NCBI RefSeq assembly: GCF_029320955.1
Contig: NZ_CP119757.1
Location: 3,720,001-3,784,000, forward strand
Length of the DNA: 64,000 nt
Reading direction: 5' to 3'
Source of the DNA: Flavobacterium sp. YJ01
GTDB taxonomy: Bacteria; Bacteroidota; Bacteroidia; Flavobacteriales; Flavobacteriaceae
Under the pieces are notes generated by a model. The model ran no database searches. It was not told the origin of the DNA and was given only the letters and a program-made list of their open reading frames with translations. Positions 53,737 through 61,966 of this stretch are shown here, piece by piece. The position numbers and the translations under genes were made by a program. Each line of letters opens with the position of its first letter. The stretch's first letter is position 1.

Positions 53737-54573
53737 ATGATTAATTTTAACGGAAACATAGCGCAAGAAGATAATATACTAACTCTAAACCGCGCTTTTT
53801 TGTATGGTGACGGAGTATTTGAAACAGTAAAAATTGTCAACGGAAAAATCTTGTTTCTTGAAGATCATTATTTTAGATTAATGGCTTCAATGCGTGTGGT
53901 TAGAATGATGATTCCGATGAATTTTACAATGGAATATTTTGAAGAACAAATTCTCAATTTAGTTAATCAATTGAATATTGCATCTTCGGCAAGAGCTAGA
54001 ATTACTGTTTTTAGAAATGATGGTGGTTTGTATCTTCCTAAAAGCAATGAAATTTCGTTTTTAATAAATGCTATTTCTCTTCCAAATAAGGCTTACAGTA
54101 TAAATGCAAACGAATACGAAGTAGATTTATATAAAGATTTCTATGTAACAAAACAACTGTTATCATCTCTTAAAACAACAAATAAGATGATTAATATAAC
54201 AGGAAGTATTTTCGCAGACGAAAACGGCTTAGCAAATTGTATTTTACTGAATGACAGTAAAAATGTGGTAGAGTTGCTTCAAGGAAATATCTTTATGGTT
54301 TCTGGAAAAAAACTAATTACACCTCCAATTTCAGAAGGAGCTTTAAATGGTGTAATGCGTAAACAAATTTTAGCATTAGCGAAAAAAGTAGAAGGTATAG
54401 AGGTTTTAGAAGAGATAATTTCACCGTTTGATCTTCAAAAAGCAGACGAATTATTTCTAACAAATGTAATCACAGGAATACAGCCGATAACTAAATATCG
54501 AAAAAAAGATTTTACAACGAATCTGGCTCATTTATTAGTGCAGAAGCTTAATGAATCCATTTCTGAAAATTAA
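53737..54573 (+). CDS. class IV aminotransferase (IlvE/PabC-type)
   Basis: 278 residues, PLP-dependent fold type IV. FLYGDGVFETVKIVNGKILFLEDH (22-45) is the signature start, SSLKTTNKMINI includes the candidate PLP lysine region, and EGALNGVMRKQIL near 199-211 is typical. It may be aminodeoxychorismate lyase (PabC) or a branched-chain aminotransferase; PabC is favoured by context in flavobacteria. It overlaps the converging yqgE gene by 4 bases. Confidence 0.85.
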   Translation: MINFNGNIAQEDNILTLNRAFLYGDGVFETVKIVNGKILFLEDHYFRLMASMRVVRMMIPMNFTMEYFEEQILNLVNQLNIASSARARITVFRNDGGLYLPKSNEISFLINAISLPNKAYSINANEYEVDLYKDFYVTKQLLSSLKTTNKMINITGSIFADENGLANCILLNDSKNVVELLQGNIFMVSGKKLITPPISEGALNGVMRKQILALAKKVEGIEVLEEIISPFDLQKADELFLTNVITGIQPITKYRKKDFTTNLAHLLVQKLNESISEN

Positions 54574-55130
54574 TTCAGATATGGATTTTCAGGTGCGTTA
54601 GACCAAATAAGATAATCGCCTCCAAGTTCTATAATCTGCTCTTTCCAAAAATGGGTGGTAGATTTTCCGATAATTTTATTTTTGTAATTATTATCAGCGA
54701 TAATCCAGGAGTTTCCTTGCATTTCGTTTTCAAGCTGATTCTCGTCCCAACCTGTATAGCCTAAGAAAAAACGAATATTATTTTTACTAATAGCTCCGCT
54801 GTTAATTAGGTCTTTTGTAGACTCAAAATCACCTCCCCAATAAATTCCATTGGAAATCTCCACACTATTTGGAATTAAGTCTGGAATATTGTGAATAAAA
54901 TAAAGGTTGTCTTGTTCTACAGGGCCTCCGTTGTATATCTTAAAGTTGGCTTCAATTTCAGGTATTAAGTCATTAATAGTATATTTTAATGGCTTGTTGA
55001 TGATAAAACCAATTGATCCTTCTTTGTTATGGTCTGCTAATAAAATTACCGATCTGTTAAAAGATAAATCTCCAATTATTGAAGGCTCGGCAATAAGCAG
55101 GTGTCCTTTTTTTAATTTTTCTGAAATCAT
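54570..55130 (-). CDS. yqgE: YqgE/AlgH family protein
   Basis: 186 residues from the ATG at 55130 (MISEKLKKGHLLIAEPSIIGDLSFNRSVILL); the frame extends further upstream to 55199 but this is the normal family start. Motifs: GSIGFIINKPL, YNGGPVEQDNLYFIHNIPD, and FFLGYTGWDENQLENEM. The family is conserved but its role is unclear. It converges with the aminotransferase gene, overlapping by 4 bases. Confidence 0.93.
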   Translation of the reverse strand: MISEKLKKGHLLIAEPSIIGDLSFNRSVILLADHNKEGSIGFIINKPLKYTINDLIPEIEANFKIYNGGPVEQDNLYFIHNIPDLIPNSVEISNGIYWGGDFESTKDLINSGAISKNNIRFFLGYTGWDENQLENEMQGNSWIIADNNYKNKIIGKSTTHFWKEQIIELGGDYLIWSNAPENPYLN

Positions 55131-55202
55131 ACGGTTACAATTTTTATTAAATTTAGTCATAAAAAAATTAAAATCACAAAAAAAATCGTTAAACCGCAAA
55201 AA

Positions 55203-55229
55203 AAAAACCTTCCATAAGGAAGGTTTTAA
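55203..55229 (-). terminator. terminator of the HU gene
   Basis: The stem AAAACCTTCC/GGAAGGTTTT with loop ATAA lies 31 bases downstream of the HU stop on the minus strand. Confidence 0.8.
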
Positions 55230-55259
55230 TTATATTATAAGTTTAGAGAACTTTCTTAC

Positions 55260-55532
55260 TTAGTTCACTGCACCTTCTAATTCAGCTCCAGCTTTGAATT
55301 TTACAACGTTTTTAGCTGCGATCTTAATAGTTTTTCCTGTTTGTGGGTTTCTACCATCTCTTGCCGCTCTTGAAGAAACTGACCAAGATCCAAATCCTAC
55401 TAATGAAACTCTTCCACCTTTTTTCAAAGTAGTTCCTACATTACCTAAAAATGACTCTAAAGCTAATTTCGCCGCAGCTTTTGTGATTCCTGCATCAGCA
55501 GCGATAGCATCGATTAATTCTGATTTGTTCAT
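55260..55532 (-). CDS. HU family DNA-binding protein
   Basis: 90 residues, the normal HU size. MNKSELIDAIAADAGITKAAAKLALESFLGNV forms the helical dimer part, and RVSLVGFGSWSVSSRAARDGRNPQTGKTIKIAAKNVVKFKAGAELEGAV contains the DNA-binding arms with the GRNPxTG signature. It bends and compacts the chromosome. Monocistronic with strong promoter and terminator. Confidence 0.97.
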   Translation of the reverse strand: MNKSELIDAIAADAGITKAAAKLALESFLGNVGTTLKKGGRVSLVGFGSWSVSSRAARDGRNPQTGKTIKIAAKNVVKFKAGAELEGAVN

Positions 55533-55576
55533 AATAATTAGTTATTAATTGTTGGTTAAAAAAAATTGTTAATACA

Positions 55577-55606
55577 CAAATTTAGTAGGAAATCCGTTGC
55601 GTGCAA
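55577..55606 (-). promoter_or_regulatory. promoter of the HU gene
   Basis: TTG (55604-55606), 19 bases, TAAATTTG (55577-55584) on the minus strand: a full consensus match 44 bases before the ATG. Confidence 0.75.
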
Positions 55607-55712
55607 GTGTTTTCTTTAATTTTAGCAAAAATTGTTAATAACTTGCTTTTTTTGTTCATAAACGATGTTATTCATCGATGAAAAGCAAGTACAAACCCCT
55701 GTTTTACTGAGC

Positions 55713-56660
55713 TTAATAGACTTTTGCAGCATCCGAAAAGCTTACTCCATTTAATAATTCAGAAGCAAGCATTCTCTTTTTTCCTGGAAATTGTAGACTT
55801 AATAACTGAATAAAGCCATCTTTTATTGCAATTTTGATTTCTTTTTTACTGCTAATTAACTTTCCAATTTCGTAAGAGTGTGATTCTGAGACTAGTTTTG
55901 CTTCGTAAATTTTGATGTTTAATTCCTCATTTTGGTCTTTCAAGAAACACCACGATGCAGGATATGGACTTAAACCGCGAATCAGATTATTGATTTCTGA
56001 TCCAGATTTTGTCCAGTCTATTTTGCAATTTTCTTTGTTTAATTTGTAAGCTGTTTTAATATCGTCATTATCTTCTTGAATGGTTGTTGTTACATTTCCA
56101 TTTTCAATAACTTTTAAAGTATCAATTACTGTTGTGCTTCCTAAATGCATCAAACGGTCGTGTAATTGTCCTGCCGTTTCTTCTGGTTCAATTGCGATTT
56201 CAGAATTTAAAATCATGGCACCAGTATCAATTTTATCATCGATAAAGAAAGTGGTAACGCCAGTTTTACTTTCTCCATTTATAATTGCCCAGTTAATAGG
56301 TGCTGCGCCGCGATAATTTGGCAATAATGAAGCATGAAGATTAAAAGTTCCTAAACTTGGCATTTCCCAAACTACTTTTGGCAACATTCTAAATGCCACT
56401 ACAATTTGTAAATTTGCATTTAAAGCTTTTAATTCTGCTAAGAAACTTTCGTCTTTTAAATTAGTTGGCTGTAATAAAGTAAGATTGTTAGCAATTGCAT
56501 ATTCTTTTACAGCCGAATATTTTATTTTTTGTCCGCGTCCTGCAGGTTTGTCTGCAGCGGTAATCACGCCGACAACTTCGTAGTTGTTTTTAAGAATGGT
56601 ATCCAAAATGCCGACAGCAAATTCTGGAGTTCCCATAAAAATAATTCTCAATTTCTCCAT
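55713..56660 (-). CDS. fmt: methionyl-tRNA formyltransferase
   Basis: 315 residues, full length. RIIFMGTPEFAVGILDTI at the N-terminus, the formyltransferase signature NLHASLLPNYRGAAPINWAII near 107-127, and the C-terminal OB-like domain (NNLIRGLSPYPASWCFL). It formylates initiator Met-tRNA using 10-formyl-tetrahydrofolate in the cytoplasm. Its ATG overlaps the recQ stop by one base (TAATG), so translation is coupled. Confidence 0.96.
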   Translation of the reverse strand: MEKLRIIFMGTPEFAVGILDTILKNNYEVVGVITAADKPAGRGQKIKYSAVKEYAIANNLTLLQPTNLKDESFLAELKALNANLQIVVAFRMLPKVVWEMPSLGTFNLHASLLPNYRGAAPINWAIINGESKTGVTTFFIDDKIDTGAMILNSEIAIEPEETAGQLHDRLMHLGSTTVIDTLKVIENGNVTTTIQEDNDDIKTAYKLNKENCKIDWTKSGSEINNLIRGLSPYPASWCFLKDQNEELNIKIYEAKLVSESHSYEIGKLISSKKEIKIAIKDGFIQLLSLQFPGKKRMLASELLNGVSFSDAAKVY

Positions 56661-58555
56661 TATGATTTTAAAGTGTATTTATTATTCGCTTGTATAATGA
56701 TATGATTGTTTTCGAGCAATTCCTGAAGAACCGAGATAATGTCTTTTGCGTCCATTTTTATTTGGTTTTCAATTTCTCTCGAAGTTAGCGAAGCCGTTTT
56801 TAGCAGAGATAAAATCTTGTCTGCAATCGAATCGGCTTCTGTAATTTTTCCTTTTTGTGTAATGCAGTACGAGCAAATACCGCAATTTTCTTTGGTTTCT
56901 TCTCCAAAATAATTCAAAACCAATCTGTTTTTGCAAGACTTAGTGTCTTTTATGTAGTGTAAAACAGACAGAAGCTGTTCTTTTTTCACCAGATTTTGTT
57001 TTTCTAAATATTTCGAAACTCTATTTATTGTAAGATCGTCTTCGCGAATTTCATTAAATAATATAGTCGCGTCGTTGTTTTTAGATTTGTATTCTATAAT
57101 TTCTTTTTCTTTTAGTTTTTCTAAAACAGCAATAACCTGTTCTTCTGTACGATTTGATTTTTTTGCAATTAACCCTAGATTCAGATTAGCTTTTACTTCA
57201 TAAATGCCAGGGTAGGTTCTTAAAATTGCCAATATAATTTCTTCATCATTCTGATTAAGACTTATGTATCGAATCACTTCTTTAGATTCAATCAAAAACT
57301 GAATGTTGATTTTTTCTGAGAATTCTTGAGACATCGTAATAATTCCCTGCTGGCTTAAAAACTGTAAAGCATTATATGTTTTTAAAGTCGGAAAGTCATA
57401 TTTATTGCAAAAATGATTCATCTTAAAAGAAAAAGATTCATCTAAACCTTCTCCATAAGCAATCTGAAAATAATTGCAGAGCTTGATATACATCGTTTTT
57501 AGAAACTTTTTATCTGGAAGAATATTAATAAACTGCTGTTCGGTCTGAATAGCGTCTGAATTATTATAAAGCAAAACCGAAAAAGCTTTTGCGCCATTTC
57601 GTCCCGCTCTTCCAGACTCTTGATAATAATTTTCTAAGTTTTCAGGAAGTTGGGTATGAATAACAGTTTTAACATTGTCTTTGTCAATCCCCATTCCAAA
57701 AGCATTTGTAGCTACAATAACTTGTGCTTGCTCTGACATCCACAATCCCATGTTTTTATCTTTTTCTTTTGAAGAAAGACCACCATGGTAATACGTTGCT
57801 GTGAAGCCTAAAGACTCTAATTGCGAAGAAATATTCAAGCACGCCTTTCTATTTCGAACATATATAATAGAAGGATGCGGATTTTTTTTGAGAATTTGTT
57901 CGGTTCTGTAAAGTTTGTCTTCCACTTCAAAAACCATATAAGCAATATTCTTACGTTCAAAAGATTGCTGAAAATGTCTGGGATTTTTTAATTCTAATTG
58001 CGTTCTGATATCTTCAATAACTCTCGGAGTTGCTGTCGCTGTTAAAGCTAAAAACGGAATTTTAGGAAAGAATTTTTTGAGTTCCGAAATTTTAAGATAA
58101 GCAGGTCTAAAATCATGTCCCCATTGCGAAACACAATGCGCTTCATCTATAGCAATTAAATTTATCGGGAGATTTTTAATGCGTTCCAAAATCCAATCCG
58201 ATTGTAAACGCTCTGGCGAAAGATATAAGAATTTGTAATTTCCGTATTGGCAATTGTCTAAAAGATCAATCAGTTCTTCGGTATGAATTCCACCAGTAAG
58301 CGCAATTGCTTTTATGTCTCTTTTCTGCAAATTCATTACCTGATCTTTCATCAAGGCAATCAAAGGCGAAATTACGAGGCAAATTCCTTCCTGCATCATA
58401 GCTGGGACCTGAAAACAAACCGATTTTCCGCCACCAGTAGGAAGTACGGCAAAAGTATCCTGTCCTTCAAGAACAGAATCAATAATTTCTTTTTGCAAAG
58501 GTCTAAAACTGTCGTGTTTCCAGTATTTTAGAAGGATATCCTGCGCTCCAAGCAT
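56660..58555 (-). CDS. recQ: RecQ family ATP-dependent DNA helicase
   Basis: 631 residues. Walker A VLPTGGGKSVCFQVP (about 37-51), DEAH box IDEAHCVSQWGHDFRP (near 135), motif IV-VI (YYHGGLSSKEKDK, QESGRAGRNG), then a zinc-binding RQC part (NCGICSYC) and a winged-helix C-terminus. No HRDC domain is evident. 3'-5' helicase in recombination and repair. Upstream of fmt in the same operon. Confidence 0.95.
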   Translation of the reverse strand: MLGAQDILLKYWKHDSFRPLQKEIIDSVLEGQDTFAVLPTGGGKSVCFQVPAMMQEGICLVISPLIALMKDQVMNLQKRDIKAIALTGGIHTEELIDLLDNCQYGNYKFLYLSPERLQSDWILERIKNLPINLIAIDEAHCVSQWGHDFRPAYLKISELKKFFPKIPFLALTATATPRVIEDIRTQLELKNPRHFQQSFERKNIAYMVFEVEDKLYRTEQILKKNPHPSIIYVRNRKACLNISSQLESLGFTATYYHGGLSSKEKDKNMGLWMSEQAQVIVATNAFGMGIDKDNVKTVIHTQLPENLENYYQESGRAGRNGAKAFSVLLYNNSDAIQTEQQFINILPDKKFLKTMYIKLCNYFQIAYGEGLDESFSFKMNHFCNKYDFPTLKTYNALQFLSQQGIITMSQEFSEKINIQFLIESKEVIRYISLNQNDEEIILAILRTYPGIYEVKANLNLGLIAKKSNRTEEQVIAVLEKLKEKEIIEYKSKNNDATILFNEIREDDLTINRVSKYLEKQNLVKKEQLLSVLHYIKDTKSCKNRLVLNYFGEETKENCGICSYCITQKGKITEADSIADKILSLLKTASLTSREIENQIKMDAKDIISVLQELLENNHIIIQANNKYTLKS

Positions 58556-58619
58556 TGCGTTAGTTTTAAAGTTAAAAATTTAGAAAACAGTTCTAGTTTT
58601 GCAACTTTAAAACCTTTCG

Positions 58620-59153
58620 CTAAATTTTGTCTAAGATATAAAGAATTCTGTTTTCAACCGTATCTTTTGGAACCTCAATCAGTTCGTACCCATATTTTCT
58701 ATAGGTTTCAATAAGATGTTCCTGAATTTTAACTGCTTGCTCAAAATTTTCATAGCGTTCTGCATCACTCTGGTAAATTTCTTCCCAAGGTGGCAAAATA
58801 AAAGTTTTGGTGTATTTATAGTTTTCACAAGCCTTCGTGAAATTTTCCGGATATTCATCGCCAATATAATCCATATACGCCACAACGTCAGGAATTCCTC
58901 GGTCAATAAAAACCACATTATCAGATTCGTTAATAGCGTTTTTATACTGTTCAATACGCCCTTCCAATAGCATTTGGCTAAACAAAAGAGGCTGTTCCAG
59001 AAACAGTTGCTCAATGCCTTCCTGCTGGGCTTTCATGGTAACCTGTCTAGAGATTTCAGGATAGCAACAAAAGCCACGAGCTACCAATTCGTTAATAAGT
59101 GTTGATTTTCCAGTACCAGGTCCCCCAAGCAGGACTATAATTTCTTTTTGCAC
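58620..59153 (-). CDS. small P-loop ATPase
   Basis: 177 residues from a GTG at 59153 (MQKEIIVLLGGPGTGKSTLINELV); a TTG at 59174 lies inside the promoter box and is rejected. Walker A GGPGTGKST at about 10-18, VVFIDRGIPDVVAYMDY as the Walker B-like part, and a long C-terminal helical segment. It fits AAA_28/NadR-type nucleotide-binding proteins that phosphorylate or bind small molecules; substrate unknown. Confidence 0.85.
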   Translation of the reverse strand: MQKEIIVLLGGPGTGKSTLINELVARGFCCYPEISRQVTMKAQQEGIEQLFLEQPLLFSQMLLEGRIEQYKNAINESDNVVFIDRGIPDVVAYMDYIGDEYPENFTKACENYKYTKTFILPPWEEIYQSDAERYENFEQAVKIQEHLIETYRKYGYELIEVPKDTVENRILYILDKI

Positions 59154-59171
59154 TATTCTAAAAATAAAGGG

Positions 59172-59179
59172 CAAATTTA
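59172..59179 (-). promoter_or_regulatory. -7 box of the small ATPase gene
   Basis: TAAATTTG on the minus strand, 18 bases before the GTG at 59153. It is why the TTG at 59174 is not used. Confidence 0.5.
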
Positions 59180-59236
59180 CCTAAACTTATTCGTAATTAA
59201 AAAGAATTTTTACTTGAAGCGAAAGATTTGGCATTT

Positions 59237-59335
59237 TTTGTTGGCATTGGTTCCTGCTGTCCGCTACAATCTTTTGCTTTTTAAAGGAAAAAACAAAAGG
59301 ATTTCCGCTTCCATCAGGGCTAGAGAAGAGGCATG
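59237..59335. repeat. possible dispersed repeat with weak hairpin
   Basis: The block GCTGTCCGCTACAATCTTTT to about AGGATTTCCGCTTCCATCAG contains AATCTTTTG (59269-59277) and CAAAAGGATT (59296-59305) as inverted arms. I recall similar sequence between other flavobacterial genes, but only one copy is in this window. The open frame at 59148-59348 across it is not convincing as a gene. Confidence 0.35.
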
Positions 59336-59384
59336 GTTTTGTTTTTAGAATTATTTGGAAAATTAGTTTTTTAGAAATAAGAAA

Positions 59385-59537
59385 GTCCCAGCGGGACGAA
59401 ATATTTATAGAAAAATCAACATTATAAAAAAGAAGCTCCAGCGGAGCGACATATTTTAAATGATTTATATGCCGCTCCGCTGGAGCTTTGATTACTGTAA
59501 AATGGAATTTGCTATAAATATTTTGCTCCTTTGGAGC
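59385..59537. repeat. array of four 13-base palindromes
   Basis: GTCCCAGCGGGAC (59385-59397), GCTCCAGCGGAGC (59435-59447), GCTCCGCTGGAGC (59474-59486) and GCTCCTTTGGAGC (59525-59537). All have a 5-bp stem with a 3-base centre. Sequences beside copies 1 and 4 (ATATTTATAG / CTATAAATAT) and 2 and 3 (GACATATTTT / TTATATGCC) pair as well, so the array is a nested inverted repeat. It lies just upstream of the 3' end of the esterase gene. Confidence 0.8.
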
Positions 59538-59548
59538 ATTTTAAAAAA

Positions 59549-60460
59549 TTACTCACAAAAAGAATATTTCCCAGAACCTTTTCCTTTTTTAGAAGGAACA
59601 ATCAAATGGGATTCAAATTTCTTTTCTTTCAAAACATCATTCACAAAATCTAAAACATATTGCTGTCCTTCGTGAAAAAGATAACCTGAGAATTCATGTC
59701 CGCCGCCACAGAAAGTAATCAACTCAATATCTTTATATAAATCTTTCATCTGATTGTAAACGGCATAAGATCCAAAAAGAATCAACCAGCCCGAAGCATT
59801 TGTCGGGCAAGAACGATGCGAACCTGCAGCGTACGGAACCGTATCATCATTGCTTCCGTGCGCCAATAACATCGGAATTGCTTTTTCTTTCGTAATCAAA
59901 TTAATATCCTGAATTGCTCCAGAACCTCCGATGAAACCTTTGTATTTGAAATTTTCTGGAAGGTTGCTTTTGTATAGATTCATCAATTTATAATCCCAGA
60001 AAGAAGCATGAAAACCAATTTCTGCACCAGCGCTAATTCCAGAAATAAAGATTTTTGAAGTGTCTAGATTATATTTATCTGCGTTTTCGATTAAATAACC
60101 AGTCGCCTGCCACATATCGCTCACGCCAATTTGAATCGCTTTTATTTTTTCGGTTAAAGTTCCTTTGCATCCAAAATCTTTTCCTTTCATATATAAACTG
60201 TACGAAATGCTTGCAACAGCATAACCATTTTGCGCCATAAATTTTCCGAAATCTTTTTCACTTGTACGTTCTCCGCCAGAAAAACCTCCGCCAAACGCGA
60301 ACATAATCAACGGAATTTTTTCGCCTGCTTTTTTCTTTGGCAGATACAAATCTAAATCTAGTTTTAAAGTGTCGTTTTGGAAATAAGTTAGCGTTTTAAC
60401 TTCTTGCGCTTGAATGTTGTTGAATATAAGAACGATAAAAAGTAAAAAGAGTTTTTTCAT
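59549..60460 (-). CDS. exported alpha/beta hydrolase (esterase)
   Basis: 303 residues. Signal peptide MKKLFLLFIVLIFNNIQAQ, then an alpha/beta hydrolase fold: IPLIMFAFGGGFSGGERTS (oxyanion GGG), nucleophile Ser143 in SGISAGAE, acid Asp205/206 in HGSNDDTVPY and His255 in CGGGHEFSG. It is a serine esterase of the acetyl/feruloyl esterase or carboxylesterase kind; substrate unknown. Alone between repeat elements. Confidence 0.87.
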   Translation of the reverse strand: MKKLFLLFIVLIFNNIQAQEVKTLTYFQNDTLKLDLDLYLPKKKAGEKIPLIMFAFGGGFSGGERTSEKDFGKFMAQNGYAVASISYSLYMKGKDFGCKGTLTEKIKAIQIGVSDMWQATGYLIENADKYNLDTSKIFISGISAGAEIGFHASFWDYKLMNLYKSNLPENFKYKGFIGGSGAIQDINLITKEKAIPMLLAHGSNDDTVPYAAGSHRSCPTNASGWLILFGSYAVYNQMKDLYKDIELITFCGGGHEFSGYLFHEGQQYVLDFVNDVLKEKKFESHLIVPSKKGKGSGKYSFCE

Positions 60461-60477
60461 TAGAGTATTTTTTTAAT

Positions 60478-60676
60478 CTCGCAAAGTCGCTAAGACGCAA
60501 AGTTTTTTCGCAATATTGTCATTTCGACGAAGGAGAAATCTTCACGAGAAGCTCGACAAAGATTGGCTTTCAAGCTTTGCCGAATCCCGCGTGTGATTTC
60601 TCCTTCGTCGAAATGACAAAAATTATGTTTTATAATTTCAATAAAATAAAACTTTGCGTCTTGGCGACTTTGCGAG
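60478..60676. repeat. nested inverted-repeat element
   Basis: The outer arms CTCGCAAAGTCGCTAAGACG (from 60478) and its near-complement ending CTTGGCGACTTTGCGAG (60660-60676) enclose a different element. The inner element spans 60516-60619 and has 25-bp perfect inverted ends (60516-60540 and 60595-60619, beginning TTGTCATTTCGACG). The outer arms are related to the CGCAAAG family. Confidence 0.85.
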
Positions 60677-60823
60677 AGATTTCAGCAGATTATTTTCTCA
60701 AATATAAGCGTAAAATTTACAATGAAATAATCTTCTAAAGCTTTTTTGTCTGCACCTTTGTAACTTTGTAACTTTGAACCTTTTTTCGAAAGAAAAAATA
60801 TAAAAAGTCTAAAATCAAAACCG

Positions 60824-60831
60824 TATATTTG
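60824..60831 (+). promoter_or_regulatory. -7 box of the DUF493 gene
   Basis: TATATTTG, 19 bases before the ATG at 60851. Without clear -33 TTG. Confidence 0.5.
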
Positions 60832-60850
60832 CGTTTATTTTTAATTACGA

Positions 60851-61147
60851 ATGGAGAACGATAAAGAAAAAAATACCGCCGAATTTTACGAAAGATTAAA
60901 AGTAGAGCTTGACAACGCAAACACTTGGCCAGCAGAATATTTATATAAATTCATTGTGCCTTCTGTAGCCGATAATGTGGAACGTGTCGAAAAAGCTTTT
61001 GATCGAATGGGAGCGGTTATTAAAACAACAAAATCTAAAACAGGTAAATTTACCAGTGTTTCTGTAGACGTTACGATGCACAGCTCAGACGATGTGATTA
61101 GTAAATACAAAGAAGTTTCTACAATAGAAGGTATAGTTTCATTATAA
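60851..61147 (+). CDS. DUF493 family protein
   Basis: 98 residues. DUF493/YbeD-like ACT-type fold: WPAEYLYKFIVPSVADNVERVEKAF, then SKTGKFTSVSVDVTMHSSDDVISKYKEVSTIEGIVSL. A small regulatory protein family of unknown function. It starts a run with DUF4290 and murA (4 bases to the next gene), an order seen across Bacteroidota. Confidence 0.92.
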   Translation: MENDKEKNTAEFYERLKVELDNANTWPAEYLYKFIVPSVADNVERVEKAFDRMGAVIKTTKSKTGKFTSVSVDVTMHSSDDVISKYKEVSTIEGIVSL

Positions 61148-61151
61148 ACTT

Positions 61152-61877
61152 ATGATCGAAAAATATAAAAGAGAAGCCGCAAGCGATGTTGTGTATAATT
61201 TAGAATACAATTCTGAAAGACAACGCTTAATTATTCCAGAGTATGGTCGTCATTTACAAAAATTGATTGATCAGGCTACTGCAATTGAAGATGATGAAAC
61301 GCGAAATAAAGCGGCGAAATATATCATTCAGGTTATGGGAAGCTTGAATCCGCATTTGCGTGATGTGCCAGATTTTCAACATAAACTTTGGGATCAGCTT
61401 TTTATTATGTCTGATTTTAAACTGAATGTAGAATCTCCATATCCGATTCCTTCAAGAGAAGTTTTGGAGTTAAAGCCCGATGCATTGCAGTATCCGCAGA
61501 ACTTTCCAAAATACAGATTTTATGGCAATAACATCAAATATATGATTGATGTTGCGAATAAATGGGAAGAGGGCGAAATGAAGAACGCGTTGGTGATGGT
61601 TATTGCAAATCACATGAAAAAATCTTTCTTAAGCTGGAACAAAGACACCGTAAAAGACGATGTGATTTTTGAACATTTATATGAATTGTCTGGAGGAAAG
61701 ATTAATTTATTGCGAAGCACTGAAGAACTTTTAAATACGACAGATTTGATGCGTACCAATAAACGCATGTCTAACAAAACAGCTTCTGGAGTGCCACCAA
61801 AAAACCAGAATAACAACAAAAACAATAAAGGAGGTCAACAAAAAAAGACATTTCAAAAAAACAATAATCAAAAATAA
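61152..61877 (+). CDS. DUF4290 protein
   Basis: 241 residues. EYNSERQRLIIPEYGRHLQKLIDQA at 18-42 and NPHLRDVPDFQHKLWDQLFIMSDF fit DUF4290. The C-terminal 35 residues are a low-complexity basic tail rich in Asn, Lys and Gln. It is 4 bases after DUF493. Function unknown; it probably works in the same operon as murA. Confidence 0.92.
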   Translation: MIEKYKREAASDVVYNLEYNSERQRLIIPEYGRHLQKLIDQATAIEDDETRNKAAKYIIQVMGSLNPHLRDVPDFQHKLWDQLFIMSDFKLNVESPYPIPSREVLELKPDALQYPQNFPKYRFYGNNIKYMIDVANKWEEGEMKNALVMVIANHMKKSFLSWNKDTVKDDVIFEHLYELSGGKINLLRSTEELLNTTDLMRTNKRMSNKTASGVPPKNQNNNKNNKGGQQKKTFQKNNNQK

Positions 61878-61884
61878 AAAAGGG

Positions 61885-61956
61885 GCTAAGATGCTAGGTT
61901 ACTAAGACGCTAAGATTTTAGCTCAGAACCTTAGAATCTCAGAACCTTAGAACCTA
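61885..61956. repeat. degenerate CTAAG inverted-repeat element
   Basis: GCTAAGATGCTAGGTTACTA and TACTAAGACGCTAAG (61885-61914) face CTTAGAATCTCAG and AACCTTAGAACCT (61930-61955). Pairing is imperfect. It fills the gap between DUF4290 and murA. Confidence 0.6.
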
Positions 61957-61966
61957 AACAAGATCT

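Noticed and set aside
55260..55532. Phage or integration-host factor remnant
   Set aside because: A full-length HU gene with strong promoter and terminator among housekeeping genes.
59148..59348. 66-codon frame downstream of the small ATPase gene
   Set aside because: Runs through promoter and a possible repeat element; no ribosome site or family pattern.
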